From contig NZ_JAHBCL010000034.1 in NCBI RefSeq assembly GCF_018390735.1, positions 1 through 49,066 of the forward strand: DNA of 49,066 nt, written 5' to 3'. This DNA comes from Fusibacter paucivorans (lineage in GTDB: Bacteria > Bacillota > Clostridia > Peptostreptococcales > Acidaminobacteraceae). Under the pieces are notes generated by a model that saw only the letters and a list, made by a program, of their open reading frames with translations, made no database searches and was not told the origin of the DNA. Positions 18,208 through 26,207 of this stretch are shown piece by piece (the first letter of the stretch is position 1; each line of letters starts with the position of its first letter). Made by a program: the position numbers and the translations under genes.

Positions 18208-19476
18208 ATGCGTTATAAACGAAAAAAATCAGATTCATGGTTCAAATTAGATAATGCCGGTAAACTTTACCCTTCAATTGCATCGTCGAGGGTATCCACA
18301 ACGTTTCGAATAACGGCTGTTTTAAAGGAAACAGTTCATGCGGGACATTTGCAGTTGGCACTTGATGCCGCTTGTAAGTGTTATCCCGTTTTTAATGTTC
18401 GGCTAAGACGCGGCCTCTTCTGGTATTATTTTGAAAATGTCAACGAAGCGCCAAAAGTATTAAACGAACGCTATTTCCCATGCAATAGCATCAGGCTGAG
18501 GCATTCACACGCCATGCCCTTTTCACTGCTCTACTACAAAAAACGCATTCACCTCGAGATGTCGCATGCTATTTCAGATGGTGCGGGTGCTATGGTTTTT
18601 TTTAAGTGCATACTTAAAAATTATTATCGACTGTCGCATCATATGACGCCTATTCGTAAAATCCAGCTGGTCGAAGGACAGGATGAGGATGCTTTTGAAA
18701 AATACTATCAGCCAAAACTGCCAAATCCGAGAAAGGTGTCGCGTGCATTTCATTTTCCGTTCAAATTGATTGAGAAGGGCGAATACCGCATTACCACGGG
18801 CCTTTTTTCATATGATGGGCTGAAAGGCTGTGCGGCAAAATATGACACATCTCCGACGAAGTTTTTACTCATGCTATTATTTGAAACCATTCAAGACTAC
18901 ATTGAGTCTTCCAATTTGAGCATGCGTGAGATTACACCGATCATTATCAATATGCCCGTTGACTTGAGGGGATATTATGATTCGGTCACTGTTCGAAACT
19001 TCTTTATCAGTCTTACGCCGCAAATTGATGTTCGGCTGGGACATTATACGCGAGAAGAGATACTGAGGGAAATTGATCATTACCTTGCGCTGAATCTCAA
19101 TACGAAACACCTGAGTCAGTATATCAGACGCAATTTTAGGAATGAACTCTTTTGGCACGTCCGCGTGATTCCACTCTTTATCAAAAATGCGATTATTCCA
19201 ATCGTCTATAATTATTATGGTGAAAGTTCCTATACGACGAGTCTATCCAATATCGGCTCTGTCAAAATGGAGGCGCCATACGATACGATGATTGAACATT
19301 TGGAATTATTACCACCGCCGAGTGAAGGCAATATCATCAAGGCGACCATGATTTCTTACAAAGATATCACAGCGCTATCCTTCGGCAGTTTAACTGAAGA
19401 TCGTACCATCGAAAGACTTTTTTTTAGAAAACTTAGAGAAGAAGGCCTTCATATAAAAATGGAGACAAATTATTAG
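18208..19476 (+). CDS. Condensation-domain-like acyltransferase (alcohol acetyltransferase type)
   Basis: The 422-residue protein resembles stand-alone members of the chloramphenicol acetyltransferase/condensation superfamily. The catalytic HxxxDG motif is present as HAISDG (H120, D124, G125) after a strand of the expected type (KRIHLEMS). The first of the two histidines of the usual HHxxxDG is Ser119, which many members tolerate. A second half (about 200-410) with PVDLRGYYD and a TSLSNIGSV segment matches the DFG-like latch region of these enzymes. The donor and acceptor are unknown. It has a GAGG motif before the ATG. The zinc-ribbon membrane gene starts 8 bp downstream, so the two form an operon. 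Such pairs recur in clostridial genomes as far as I know. Confidence 0.8.
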   Translation: MRYKRKKSDSWFKLDNAGKLYPSIASSRVSTTFRITAVLKETVHAGHLQLALDAACKCYPVFNVRLRRGLFWYYFENVNEAPKVLNERYFPCNSIRLRHSHAMPFSLLYYKKRIHLEMSHAISDGAGAMVFFKCILKNYYRLSHHMTPIRKIQLVEGQDEDAFEKYYQPKLPNPRKVSRAFHFPFKLIEKGEYRITTGLFSYDGLKGCAAKYDTSPTKFLLMLLFETIQDYIESSNLSMREITPIIINMPVDLRGYYDSVTVRNFFISLTPQIDVRLGHYTREEILREIDHYLALNLNTKHLSQYIRRNFRNELFWHVRVIPLFIKNAIIPIVYNYYGESSYTTSLSNIGSVKMEAPYDTMIEHLELLPPPSEGNIIKATMISYKDITALSFGSLTEDRTIERLFFRKLREEGLHIKMETNY

Positions 19477-19484
19477 GAGGCATT

Positions 19485-20204
19485 ATGGCTTACTGCTGCC
19501 AGTGCGGTGTTGAACTCGATGAACATGCGGAAAAATGTCCGCTCTGTAATTTCGAAGTGCCACCTGCCCTTGTAAAAGATCGTGATAAAAACAGAATATA
19601 CCCGCGCGCAGTCAACGCGCATACACATCAAACCGATGTTATCAAAAATAAGATCCTCTATGCCTACAGTCTTGTAAGCTTAGCAGTTGTCTTGATATTA
19701 TTGGTGCTAAATTCTATTTTGCAGCCGGAGCATAAAATTTTTCAATACGCCATGGGCTGTATTGTTGCATCCATTCTTTATGTCTTTCTGCTGCTTGGTT
19801 ATATCAAGCGTCTGACACGCATTTTGATGAGTTTAGGGCTATTGACATGGCTGCTTTGTATGTTCCTCGACAGTATAGACGGTGTGTTCACATGGTCTAT
19901 TCTCTGGGCCATGCCCATTATCGCGGTAACGACGCTTGTCTTTGTCATTGTCAGAATACTTTATCGCCGCGGCAAGCATACCAATCACTTTATATTCATC
20001 CCCATCTATATTTGTCTCGGTTTAGCTGTACTGCTGCCGCTGATTGAGCTGATTATTCAGTACAATCTGTTTGATCGATTTAAATTAACGTGGTCTTTGG
20101 TCAGTACCATATCACTCGTCTGCTTTTCAGGTGTGGTTGCAGGCCTATATTACCAAATGCCGGAATACATCAAGGAAAGGCTTATTCGTATCTTTCATGT
20201 ATAA
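19485..20204 (+). CDS. Zinc-ribbon membrane protein (DUF6320-like)
   Basis: The 239-residue protein begins with a zinc-ribbon: CxxC at C4/C7 and CPLC at C18/C21. A hydrophilic linker and six predicted membrane segments follow (roughly 57-77, 85-107, 113-132, 139-160, 168-190 and 203-225). Its stop-to-start gap with the acyltransferase is only 8 bp, with GGAGG inside, so they are co-translated. I assign DUF6320 from the layout and partner gene. The biochemical role is unknown; it may present a lipid or membrane acceptor to the acyltransferase. Confidence 0.78.
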   Translation: MAYCCQCGVELDEHAEKCPLCNFEVPPALVKDRDKNRIYPRAVNAHTHQTDVIKNKILYAYSLVSLAVVLILLVLNSILQPEHKIFQYAMGCIVASILYVFLLLGYIKRLTRILMSLGLLTWLLCMFLDSIDGVFTWSILWAMPIIAVTTLVFVIVRILYRRGKHTNHFIFIPIYICLGLAVLLPLIELIIQYNLFDRFKLTWSLVSTISLVCFSGVVAGLYYQMPEYIKERLIRIFHV

Positions 20205-20296
20205 GCGTTATCCAGCATGTGCAATGTGACCATCTCTACATGATGGAGAGTACCTTTTTAACAGAGCCACTTTTTGATAGAACCACTTTTGGCATT

Positions 20297-20335
20297 AAAA
20301 ACCCTTCCGGTTGTCTGACAATCGGAAGGGTTTTT
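20297..20335 (+). terminator. Strong terminator of the acyltransferase operon
   Basis: AAAAACCCTTCCG (20297-20309) pairs perfectly with CGGAAGGGTTTTT (20323-20335). T-runs are present in both directions, so it can also end minus-strand transcription from the SGNH hydrolase gene. Confidence 0.93.
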
Positions 20336-20350
20336 TATAACTTTTATGAG

Positions 20351-20462
20351 AAAATCCTTTATATAAAATCCTTTATATAAGACCCTTTGTACAAGACTCT
20401 TTATATAAGACCCTTTAGATAGGAACCTCTGTATAAGACTTTTTATATAAGACCTTGATCTT
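20351..20462. repeat. 14-bp tandem repeat, 8 units, entering a coding region
   Basis: Eight uninterrupted 14-bp units run from 20351 to 20462. The first two are identical (AAAATCCTTTATAT); the others vary around AAGACCCTTTATAT. The last two units overlap the 3' end of the SGNH hydrolase gene (stop at 20443) and supply its final codons (QDQGLI then stop). The constant 14-bp period argues for slippage. It is not a CRISPR array because there are no spacers. Confidence 0.93.
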
Positions 20463-21171
20463 GAAGTGATTTTGCAATAGTATCCGTATAGAGATCAGAC
20501 CCTGTATCGTTGAGATGTACGCCGTCTATGGTCAGATTGAGCCCACGTTCTGCACTTAGGTCATTGAGGTATTGATGTGATTTGATGACTTTTGAATCAA
20601 TGACAAAAGCTCTAAAAAAATCATTCATCAAATAATCATTTGTCATGCACATTTGCAGGTAATGGTCAAAAACGGATGCGATATCAATCAACACTACGCC
20701 GTATTTATCAGCAAGTGATGTGATAATTTCATTGTAGTGATGACGCTTTAAATTCGTAAAGCGGCTGAGGCGTTCACCAATACAGCTCAGTGTGGTGATA
20801 AAGATTGGGGCATTGGTGACTTGCGGCAGCAGTTTAAGCAAGGTGTCATACTGGTTTAAAAAGATGTCGCCATCGGTGATCGGCACACTTCCCCTTGCCT
20901 CCAATGATTTAGCCGTAATTTTAAACGGCATTTCACCGTGTTCAAAAAAAGGCAGGAGAATGTCATTATGGCCTGCTTCAATGATAACAGCATCGTAATC
21001 ACTTTGCTTTTTCAGGTGTTCCAAAACCCGGTTGGATATGCCGATAAGCGTATCGCCGCCAAGACCTAAATTCGTTATTTCAAGTGCGGGATAACGTTCT
21101 TCGAGCTTTTCGATGTAGCTAATGCCTGTGATGCCTTCTGTAATACTGTCGCCAGCAATCAGTAATTTCAT
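20443..21171 (-). CDS. SGNH/GDSL-family hydrolase
   Basis: The 242-residue protein is a predicted esterase or lipase-type hydrolase with a complete SGNH set. Block I is GDSIT with nucleophile S9, block II LGGDT (about 37-41), block III GHND (N69), and block V DGVHL with D216 and H219. There is no signal peptide, so it should be cytoplasmic. Its ATG overlaps the stop of the GNAT gene by 4 bp (ATGA), so the two are translationally coupled. The C-terminal codons lie in a 14-bp tandem repeat, so the C-terminus may vary between strains. Confidence 0.9.
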   Translation of the reverse strand: MKLLIAGDSITEGITGISYIEKLEERYPALEITNLGLGGDTLIGISNRVLEHLKKQSDYDAVIIEAGHNDILLPFFEHGEMPFKITAKSLEARGSVPITDGDIFLNQYDTLLKLLPQVTNAPIFITTLSCIGERLSRFTNLKRHHYNEIITSLADKYGVVLIDIASVFDHYLQMCMTNDYLMNDFFRAFVIDSKVIKSHQYLNDLSAERGLNLTIDGVHLNDTGSDLYTDTIAKSLQDQGLI

Positions 21172-21731
21172 AATAATGTGTACTCCCTTTTAAGTAGTCT
21201 GAATAAGTTGAGGTCTGTATACTGATTTCTAAAAAAGGCATATTCCTTCAGACAGCCTTCAAGTGTGAATCCCAACGAGAGAATTGTTTTCTCACTGGGG
21301 ATGTTTTCAGGATATATCAATGCTTCAATACGATTTAACTCGAAAATGTCAAATCCCCATGCGATGATGGCACTGAGCGCTTCTTTCATATAACCATATC
21401 CCCAATAGTTCGGGTGAAGTTCATAGCCGATCTCAGCTCTTGAGGCATTTTCATTAAGTCCTTGGAAGCCGCAGGAGCCAATGAAGTCGCCACTTTCTTT
21501 AAAAGTAATGGCCCAGCGGATTAACGTTTCATTTAGAAAACCGGAACGGTATTGGTCAATAAACCACGATGCAATTTCGCGTGATTCAACCGGCATGATA
21601 CCGTAATAGCGCATCGCTGTTTCACTGGATAATATACGGTAGAAGTCGTAAATATCCGAATTAGTCAAAGCTCTTAGCGTTAGTCTTTCCGTATGTATGA
21701 TTGGAAAATTAGTAAAAACAGCTTTGTCCAT
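21168..21731 (-). CDS. GNAT family N-acetyltransferase (RimJ/RimL-like)
   Basis: The 187-residue protein has the RimJ/RimL-type GNAT layout. ERLTLRAL is at the N-terminus, an acceptor region with IGSCGFQGLN (about 93-102) follows, then RAEIGYELHPNYWGYGYMKEAL with the acetyl-CoA pyrophosphate loop (WGYGYMKEA), and a C-terminal LGFTLEG strand. It transfers an acetyl group to an amine; the target is unknown (ribosomal protein N-terminus, amino acid or antibiotic). GGGAGGC precedes the ATG. It forms a two-gene unit with the downstream SGNH hydrolase through a 4-bp overlap. Confidence 0.9.
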   Translation of the reverse strand: MDKAVFTNFPIIHTERLTLRALTNSDIYDFYRILSSETAMRYYGIMPVESREIASWFIDQYRSGFLNETLIRWAITFKESGDFIGSCGFQGLNENASRAEIGYELHPNYWGYGYMKEALSAIIAWGFDIFELNRIEALIYPENIPSEKTILSLGFTLEGCLKEYAFFRNQYTDLNLFRLLKREYTLL

Positions 21732-21748
21732 ATAAGCCTCCCATTGTG

Positions 21749-21877
21749 TTAATTAAGCTTGTATTCATTGATCCGCCGCTGCAGCATCTCAATGATTTCA
21801 TCCAAAGTATCAATGCTGGAGGTGATTTCCTCAATACTTGCAGTCTCTTCCTGCAAAGCGCCGGAAATTGAGGATCT
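21749..21877 (-). pseudogene. 3' relic of a methyl-accepting chemotaxis protein gene
   Basis: The minus strand from 21877 to 21749 reads as the end of a chemotaxis receptor: about 42 codons including SGALQEETASIEEITSSID and a terminal LQRRINEYKLN, then TAA. In this frame a stop codon precedes it directly (21878-21880), and no ribosome binding site or start is present. The rest of the receptor is therefore missing. It ends 17 bp before the GNAT start codon. The reading is from pattern, with QEETASIEEI resembling the C-terminal cytoplasmic helix of bacterial receptors. The intact receptor at 40650-42770 ends differently, so this is not simply a copy of it. Confidence 0.55.
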
Positions 21878-22165
21878 TTAATATTTAAATGCTTAAATAT
21901 TTTAACATAGATTGACGGATGTGCCTATGATAATAACATCGGATTAATGAAAACTTATTCCTAGCATTGGCGGCGCCCTAAATGAATGCCATTTTTATTT
22001 ACGAAAGGTCAGCTGCTGGTGGCTTAAGCACCTGAATACAGCTGACCTCATGTGATCGGATTAATAAAACGTTTTAAATTCAGTTCTGTTTCATTTTGTG
22101 CGCTTTAATTAAATACCAAAATGAATGTCACAGTTAAAAATAAGTTTATCTATTTAGCGATTTGC
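21878..22165. other. Intergenic region between the receptor relic and the nup operon
   Basis: No gene is visible. It holds the imperfect terminator-like hairpin at 22006-22048. The 130 bp next to the relic show no recognisable receptor sequence on a quick reading, so the deletion seems clean. Confidence 0.5.
22006..22048 (-). terminator. Probable end-of-operon hairpin of the nup genes
   Basis: AGGTCAGCTG (22006-22015) pairs with CAGCTGACCT (22039-22048), with an inner GGTG/CACC pairing. On the minus strand it is followed only by a weak TTTCGTAAATAAAAA tract, so termination may be inefficient. It is placed 118 bp past the last permease stop codon. Confidence 0.5.
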
Positions 22166-23146
22166 TTAGCGATCTTCGCGGTAATAGGATTCGCCAAGGC
22201 TGCTCGGCGGCTGATTTTCAAGCTTTTCGCGCTTGCTAGTAATGACGAGAACGACAATGGTAATGACATATGGCAGCATTTTAAAGAGCTCCTGTGTCGC
22301 ACGCGTCAACCCCGGCGTATAGATATAAAGGATAAAGAGACTGCCGAAAAGCAGTGAGCCCCAGATGGCGTTAAGCGGTTTCCATAATGCGAGAATGACC
22401 AAAGCGATGGCAAGCCATCCCCTGTCGCCGAAACCGTTGTTGGTCCAAGTACCACCAAGGTATTCCATAACGAAGTAAAGTCCGCCAAGTCCTGCAATGG
22501 CAGCACCTACTGTCGTTGCAATGTATTTGTATCGCGTGACATTAATGCCTGCGGCATCCGCTGTTGCCGGATCTTCACCAACGGAACGAAGATTGAGTCC
22601 CTTACGCGTATGCATGAGAAAACGACCGATTATCAATGCAACGATAATGGATAGATACGTTAAGAAACCATACGAAAAAAAGAGTTCCCCAATAACGGGT
22701 ATTTTTGAAAGCACGGGGATATTCGCGCGGTAGGCACTGGCTGTCGTCGCAACAGAGATCTGCCCAACGCCGCCTGCCAGTTTGGAAATTGAACCGCCAA
22801 AAAAATTCCCGAAACCGATCCCAAATGTCGTGAGTGATAAGCCGACTACGTTCTGATTGGCATGCAGCGTAACGGTGAGGAAGCAAAAAAGCAAGCCGCC
22901 AAGCGCAGAAACAATTAACGTCGCTGCAAAAGATAACAGTAAACCGATGAAACCAATCGGTGTTTCGACAGCGCGCTCATAGAAAAAGGCAGCCATCAAG
23001 CCGGCTATACCGCCCATATACATGATGCCGGGAATACCGAGATTGAGATTCCCAGATTTTTCTGTAATGATTTCGCCTGTAGCACCAAAGAGAATACTAA
23101 TGCTCTGGCCAATCGCCTTTTGGATAAACGTCAATAAAATGGTCAT
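22166..23146 (-). CDS. nupQ: Nucleoside ABC transporter permease (NupQ-like)
   Basis: The 326-residue integral membrane protein belongs to the BPD_transp_2 permease family. Early signature sequences SISILFGATGEIITEKSGNLNLG and GIPGIMYMGG are followed by about eight to ten membrane segments and a basic C-terminus. It pairs with the upstream permease as the second transmembrane subunit of a guanosine/nucleoside importer. Its start overlaps the upstream permease stop by 4 bp (ATGA). It is the last gene of the operon. The substrate class is inferred from the BMP-family lipoprotein, the linked xpt gene and the riboswitch. Confidence 0.9.
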   Translation of the reverse strand: MTILLTFIQKAIGQSISILFGATGEIITEKSGNLNLGIPGIMYMGGIAGLMAAFFYERAVETPIGFIGLLLSFAATLIVSALGGLLFCFLTVTLHANQNVVGLSLTTFGIGFGNFFGGSISKLAGGVGQISVATTASAYRANIPVLSKIPVIGELFFSYGFLTYLSIIVALIIGRFLMHTRKGLNLRSVGEDPATADAAGINVTRYKYIATTVGAAIAGLGGLYFVMEYLGGTWTNNGFGDRGWLAIALVILALWKPLNAIWGSLLFGSLFILYIYTPGLTRATQELFKMLPYVITIVVLVITSKREKLENQPPSSLGESYYREDR

Positions 23147-24261
23147 TTGGCAGTCGCCTCCTTCTTCGCTCTGGTACGTTCGACTTTATAGGTAATGAAA
23201 AATTCTGAGCCGATGAGGAAGAACAAAATGATCCCCGTGATAATATCGGATGCATTTTCATTTAAACCAAATTGTGAAGCAATCTGAATGGCACCCTGCT
23301 GCATGAAAACGAGAAAGGCAGAGACCAAAATCATAACAAATGGGTTGAACTTAGACATCCACGCGACAATAATAGCTGTAAAGCCCCTGCCCCCGGCAGT
23401 ACTCGTGGAAATCGTATGGCTGGCGCCGCTGACGATGATCGCGCCTGCGAGACCACAGATGCCGCCAGAAATCATCATCGTACGCATAATGACTTTTTTG
23501 ACATCGATTCCAACATAGCGTGCAGTATTTTGACTTTCGCCGACGACGGCAATTTCATAACCATGCTTGCTGAACTTCATGTAGACGTACATGCCGACAG
23601 TCATTAAGAGAACGATCACAAGGCTCCAACCGTAATCGAGGCCAAAGAGTTTTGGCAGCCATCCGCCTTCATTGGCTCCGTTAATGATGCCAACCGTGTT
23701 GGAACCGCTTGGCTTTTCCCAAAATACAATGCAGAAAGTGACAATCTGCATGGCCACGTAATTTAGCATAAGCGTAAAAAGGGTTTCGTTTGTGTTGTAT
23801 TTTGACTTAAAATATGCCGGCATAATACCCCAGAGAAGCCCTGCTAGAATGCTTGCCATAAAGACTAATAGGAGAACGATTCCATTTGGCAGCGTTGGGC
23901 CGAGGTAAATCATAACGGCTGCGGTTGCCAGACCGCCCATGAGGACTTGACCTTCAGCGCCGATATTCCAAAAACGCATTTTGAATGCCGGTGTTAAGCC
24001 AACGGCGATAATCAGCAACGTCAGTGTTTCGCGAATGGTCACCCAAAGACGGCGCTTTTTGCCAATGGCGCCATCAATAATGCCGAGATAGACGTTAAAT
24101 GGATTTTCGCCGGTGATCGCCATAATGACAAACGCACAGACAATTAATGAAAGGACGACGGCAATGAGCCGAATGCCCCAAGATTTGAAATTTGAAATAT
24201 GAGCGCGCTTTGTAATGCGGAAAAATGGTTCTTTTGCCAGGACTTCATGATCATTCAGCAT
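23143..24261 (-). CDS. nupP: Nucleoside ABC transporter permease (NupP-like)
   Basis: The 372-residue protein is the first transmembrane subunit, also of the BPD_transp_2 family. A cytoplasmic N-terminus (1-25) is followed by around nine to ten membrane segments and the family motif region FKMRFWNIGAEGQVLMGG (about 110-127). Its ATG lies inside the end of the ATPase gene (11-bp overlap), and a GGGGG motif is about 9 nt upstream. The overlap chain ATPase, permease, permease implies stoichiometric translation. Confidence 0.92.
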   Translation of the reverse strand: MLNDHEVLAKEPFFRITKRAHISNFKSWGIRLIAVVLSLIVCAFVIMAITGENPFNVYLGIIDGAIGKKRRLWVTIRETLTLLIIAVGLTPAFKMRFWNIGAEGQVLMGGLATAAVMIYLGPTLPNGIVLLLVFMASILAGLLWGIMPAYFKSKYNTNETLFTLMLNYVAMQIVTFCIVFWEKPSGSNTVGIINGANEGGWLPKLFGLDYGWSLVIVLLMTVGMYVYMKFSKHGYEIAVVGESQNTARYVGIDVKKVIMRTMMISGGICGLAGAIIVSGASHTISTSTAGGRGFTAIIVAWMSKFNPFVMILVSAFLVFMQQGAIQIASQFGLNENASDIITGIILFFLIGSEFFITYKVERTRAKKEATAK

Positions 24262-25792
24262 GTTGAGCGCCCCCTTTCTTTGAACTTGTCATTAGTAAAC
24301 CGATGTCTTCCTTTGAAATGGTTCTGGCATCGACAATCCCAGTGAGTTCACCGCCTGATAGAACGACAATGCGGTCGCATAACGCCATGAGAACATCGAG
24401 GTCTTCCCCGACGCAGATAACGGAAGCCCCTTTTTGTTTTTGATCACCAAGCAGGTTGTAGATCATATAAGAAGAATTAATATCAAGTCCGCGCACGGGG
24501 TATGCGACCATGAGTACGTTGGGACTGGAAGCAATTTCACGTCCTAAAAGAATTTTTTGAACATTGCCGCCTGAGAGTTTTCGCACCGGTGTATCCACAC
24601 TCGGTGTTACGACCGAAAGCTTTTCGACAATGCGCGTTGCTAATTTACGGGGATTCTTGCGATTGGCAAAAAAATGTTTGCCCTCGTTATAGCTCCTGAG
24701 CATAATGTTATCCGTGAGATCCATAGAGCCGACGAGTCCCATGCCCAGTCGATCTTCCGGTACAAATGCGAGACTGATTTTTAAGTCGCGAATTTCGGCG
24801 GCTTTCATATCAGAAATGGTAACGGTTTCACCTTCTGGAGAGTGATAGAGAATTTCGCCGGATTCAATTTCCTGTAAGCCGGCTACCGCTTCAAGGAGTT
24901 CTTTCTGTCCGCTGCCAGCGATACCGGCGATGCCTAAAATTTCACCTGCCGAGGAGGTAAAGGAAACATCCTTTAAAATGGCAACACCGTCCCTGTTGCG
25001 GCAGGTGATATTTTTAACTTCGATACGCCCAACAAAAGGCATGGGTTCGGTACGGTCTATTTCGAGGTCGATTTTTTGACCGACCATCATTTCCGTTAAC
25101 ACTTCAACACTGGCGTCACGCGTTTCAATAGATCCGATGTACTGCCCTTTCCTTAGGACGGTTACGCGATCTGAGATTGCCATGACTTCATTCAGCTTGT
25201 GCGTAATGATGATAATGGATTTACCCGCTTTACGCATGTTGCGTAGAACGTCAAATAACTTGGACGTTTCCTGCGGCGTCAAGACGGCTGTCGGTTCATC
25301 CAAAATTAATATTTCAGCACCGCGGTAAAGTACTTTCACAATTTCAACGGTTTGCTTTTGTGAGACGCTCATATCATATATTTTTTGCTCCGGATCAAGA
25401 TCAAAACCGTATTTTGCAACGAGCTCGTTGACTTCGGCAACGATTGATTTCATATCGAGACGCTCATGGCCCGGCAGACCAAGAATGATGTTTTCCGCTG
25501 CGGTGAGCACGTCGATTAATTTGAAGTGCTGATGAATCATGCCGATCCCAAGGGCAAATGCATCCTTGGGGGAACGAATGGTTACTTTCTTACCGTGAAC
25601 GGTAATGTCGCCGTGATCTGGGAAGTAAATGCCTGACAGCATATTCATCAGCGTTGTCTTACCGCTGCCGTTTTCTCCGAGGATGGAGAGAATTTCTCCT
25701 TTTTTAACCAATAAATTTACATTGTCATTTGCGATGATATCACCAAAGCGTTTTGTGACATTCTGCAATCTAATTGCAACTTCACTATCCAC
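24251..25792 (-). CDS. nupO: Nucleoside ABC transporter ATPase, duplicated (NupO-like)
   Basis: The 513-residue protein contains two ATP-binding cassettes, as in sugar and nucleoside importers. The first has a complete Walker A (GENGSGKTT, 39-47), a variant signature (MSVSQKQ), and Walker B ILILDEPTAVL. The second has GIAGSGQKE as a degenerate Walker A, signature LSGGNVQK, and a Walker B region VAYPVRGLD without the DE pair. One cassette is therefore catalytic and the other degenerate, which is normal for this family. The start is GTG with TTGGAGG upstream. A strong hairpin separates it from the lipoprotein gene, so the ATPase and permeases are probably made in smaller amounts. Confidence 0.93.
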   Translation of the reverse strand: MDSEVAIRLQNVTKRFGDIIANDNVNLLVKKGEILSILGENGSGKTTLMNMLSGIYFPDHGDITVHGKKVTIRSPKDAFALGIGMIHQHFKLIDVLTAAENIILGLPGHERLDMKSIVAEVNELVAKYGFDLDPEQKIYDMSVSQKQTVEIVKVLYRGAEILILDEPTAVLTPQETSKLFDVLRNMRKAGKSIIIITHKLNEVMAISDRVTVLRKGQYIGSIETRDASVEVLTEMMVGQKIDLEIDRTEPMPFVGRIEVKNITCRNRDGVAILKDVSFTSSAGEILGIAGIAGSGQKELLEAVAGLQEIESGEILYHSPEGETVTISDMKAAEIRDLKISLAFVPEDRLGMGLVGSMDLTDNIMLRSYNEGKHFFANRKNPRKLATRIVEKLSVVTPSVDTPVRKLSGGNVQKILLGREIASSPNVLMVAYPVRGLDINSSYMIYNLLGDQKQKGASVICVGEDLDVLMALCDRIVVLSGGELTGIVDARTISKEDIGLLMTSSKKGGAQHAE

Positions 25793-26207
25793 TGAATTCC
25801 TCCAATTTCTCTTTTTCTCTTTTTTCTATAGACGCGATGCAATGATTTCGACTCGTCCGTGTGAATACCTTATGCTAACATCATACAGGTATGTTATTTC
25901 ACTGTAAATATAAATGCTTGTCAATTTCTTAAAACATATTCTGCAAGGATTGCTGTAAAATAGCGTTCAATAAAATGAAAACATCACTATATTTGCTTGA
26001 TTGTGTGAAATGCTGCTAGGCGCTACAGGTGTTTTGGCTTAAAACAAAATTTGCGGAGCGGCAAAATTGCCGCTCCGCATGATCTTTGATTTTAAACGGC
26101 TCATACAGTGCCTGTTCAGGCGTCCAAATGATACCGCTGATCTTAGAACTGATGCGCTTCGTGCTTAAACATTCTTAGATATTGCAATGTAGAAGCAAAG
26201 CATTAAA
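25793..26207. other. Gap between the ATPase and the BMP lipoprotein gene
   Basis: I see no gene in these 415 bp. It holds the strong hairpin at 26053-26078. A new promoter for the ATPase and permease genes could lie between 25800 and 26050, but no clear consensus pair was found. Confidence 0.5.
26053..26078 (-). terminator. Intra-operon hairpin between bmpA and nupO
   Basis: GCGGAGCGGCA (26053-26063) pairs perfectly with TGCCGCTCCGC (26068-26078) around a 4-nt loop. It is very GC-rich and, on the minus strand, is followed by AAATTTTGTTTT. It should partly terminate transcription or protect the upstream mRNA end. Either would raise binding protein levels over transporter levels. Confidence 0.8.

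Noticed and set aside
20351-20462. Possible CRISPR-like array
   Set aside because: Units are contiguous 14-bp repeats with no unique spacers and no cas genes are present.
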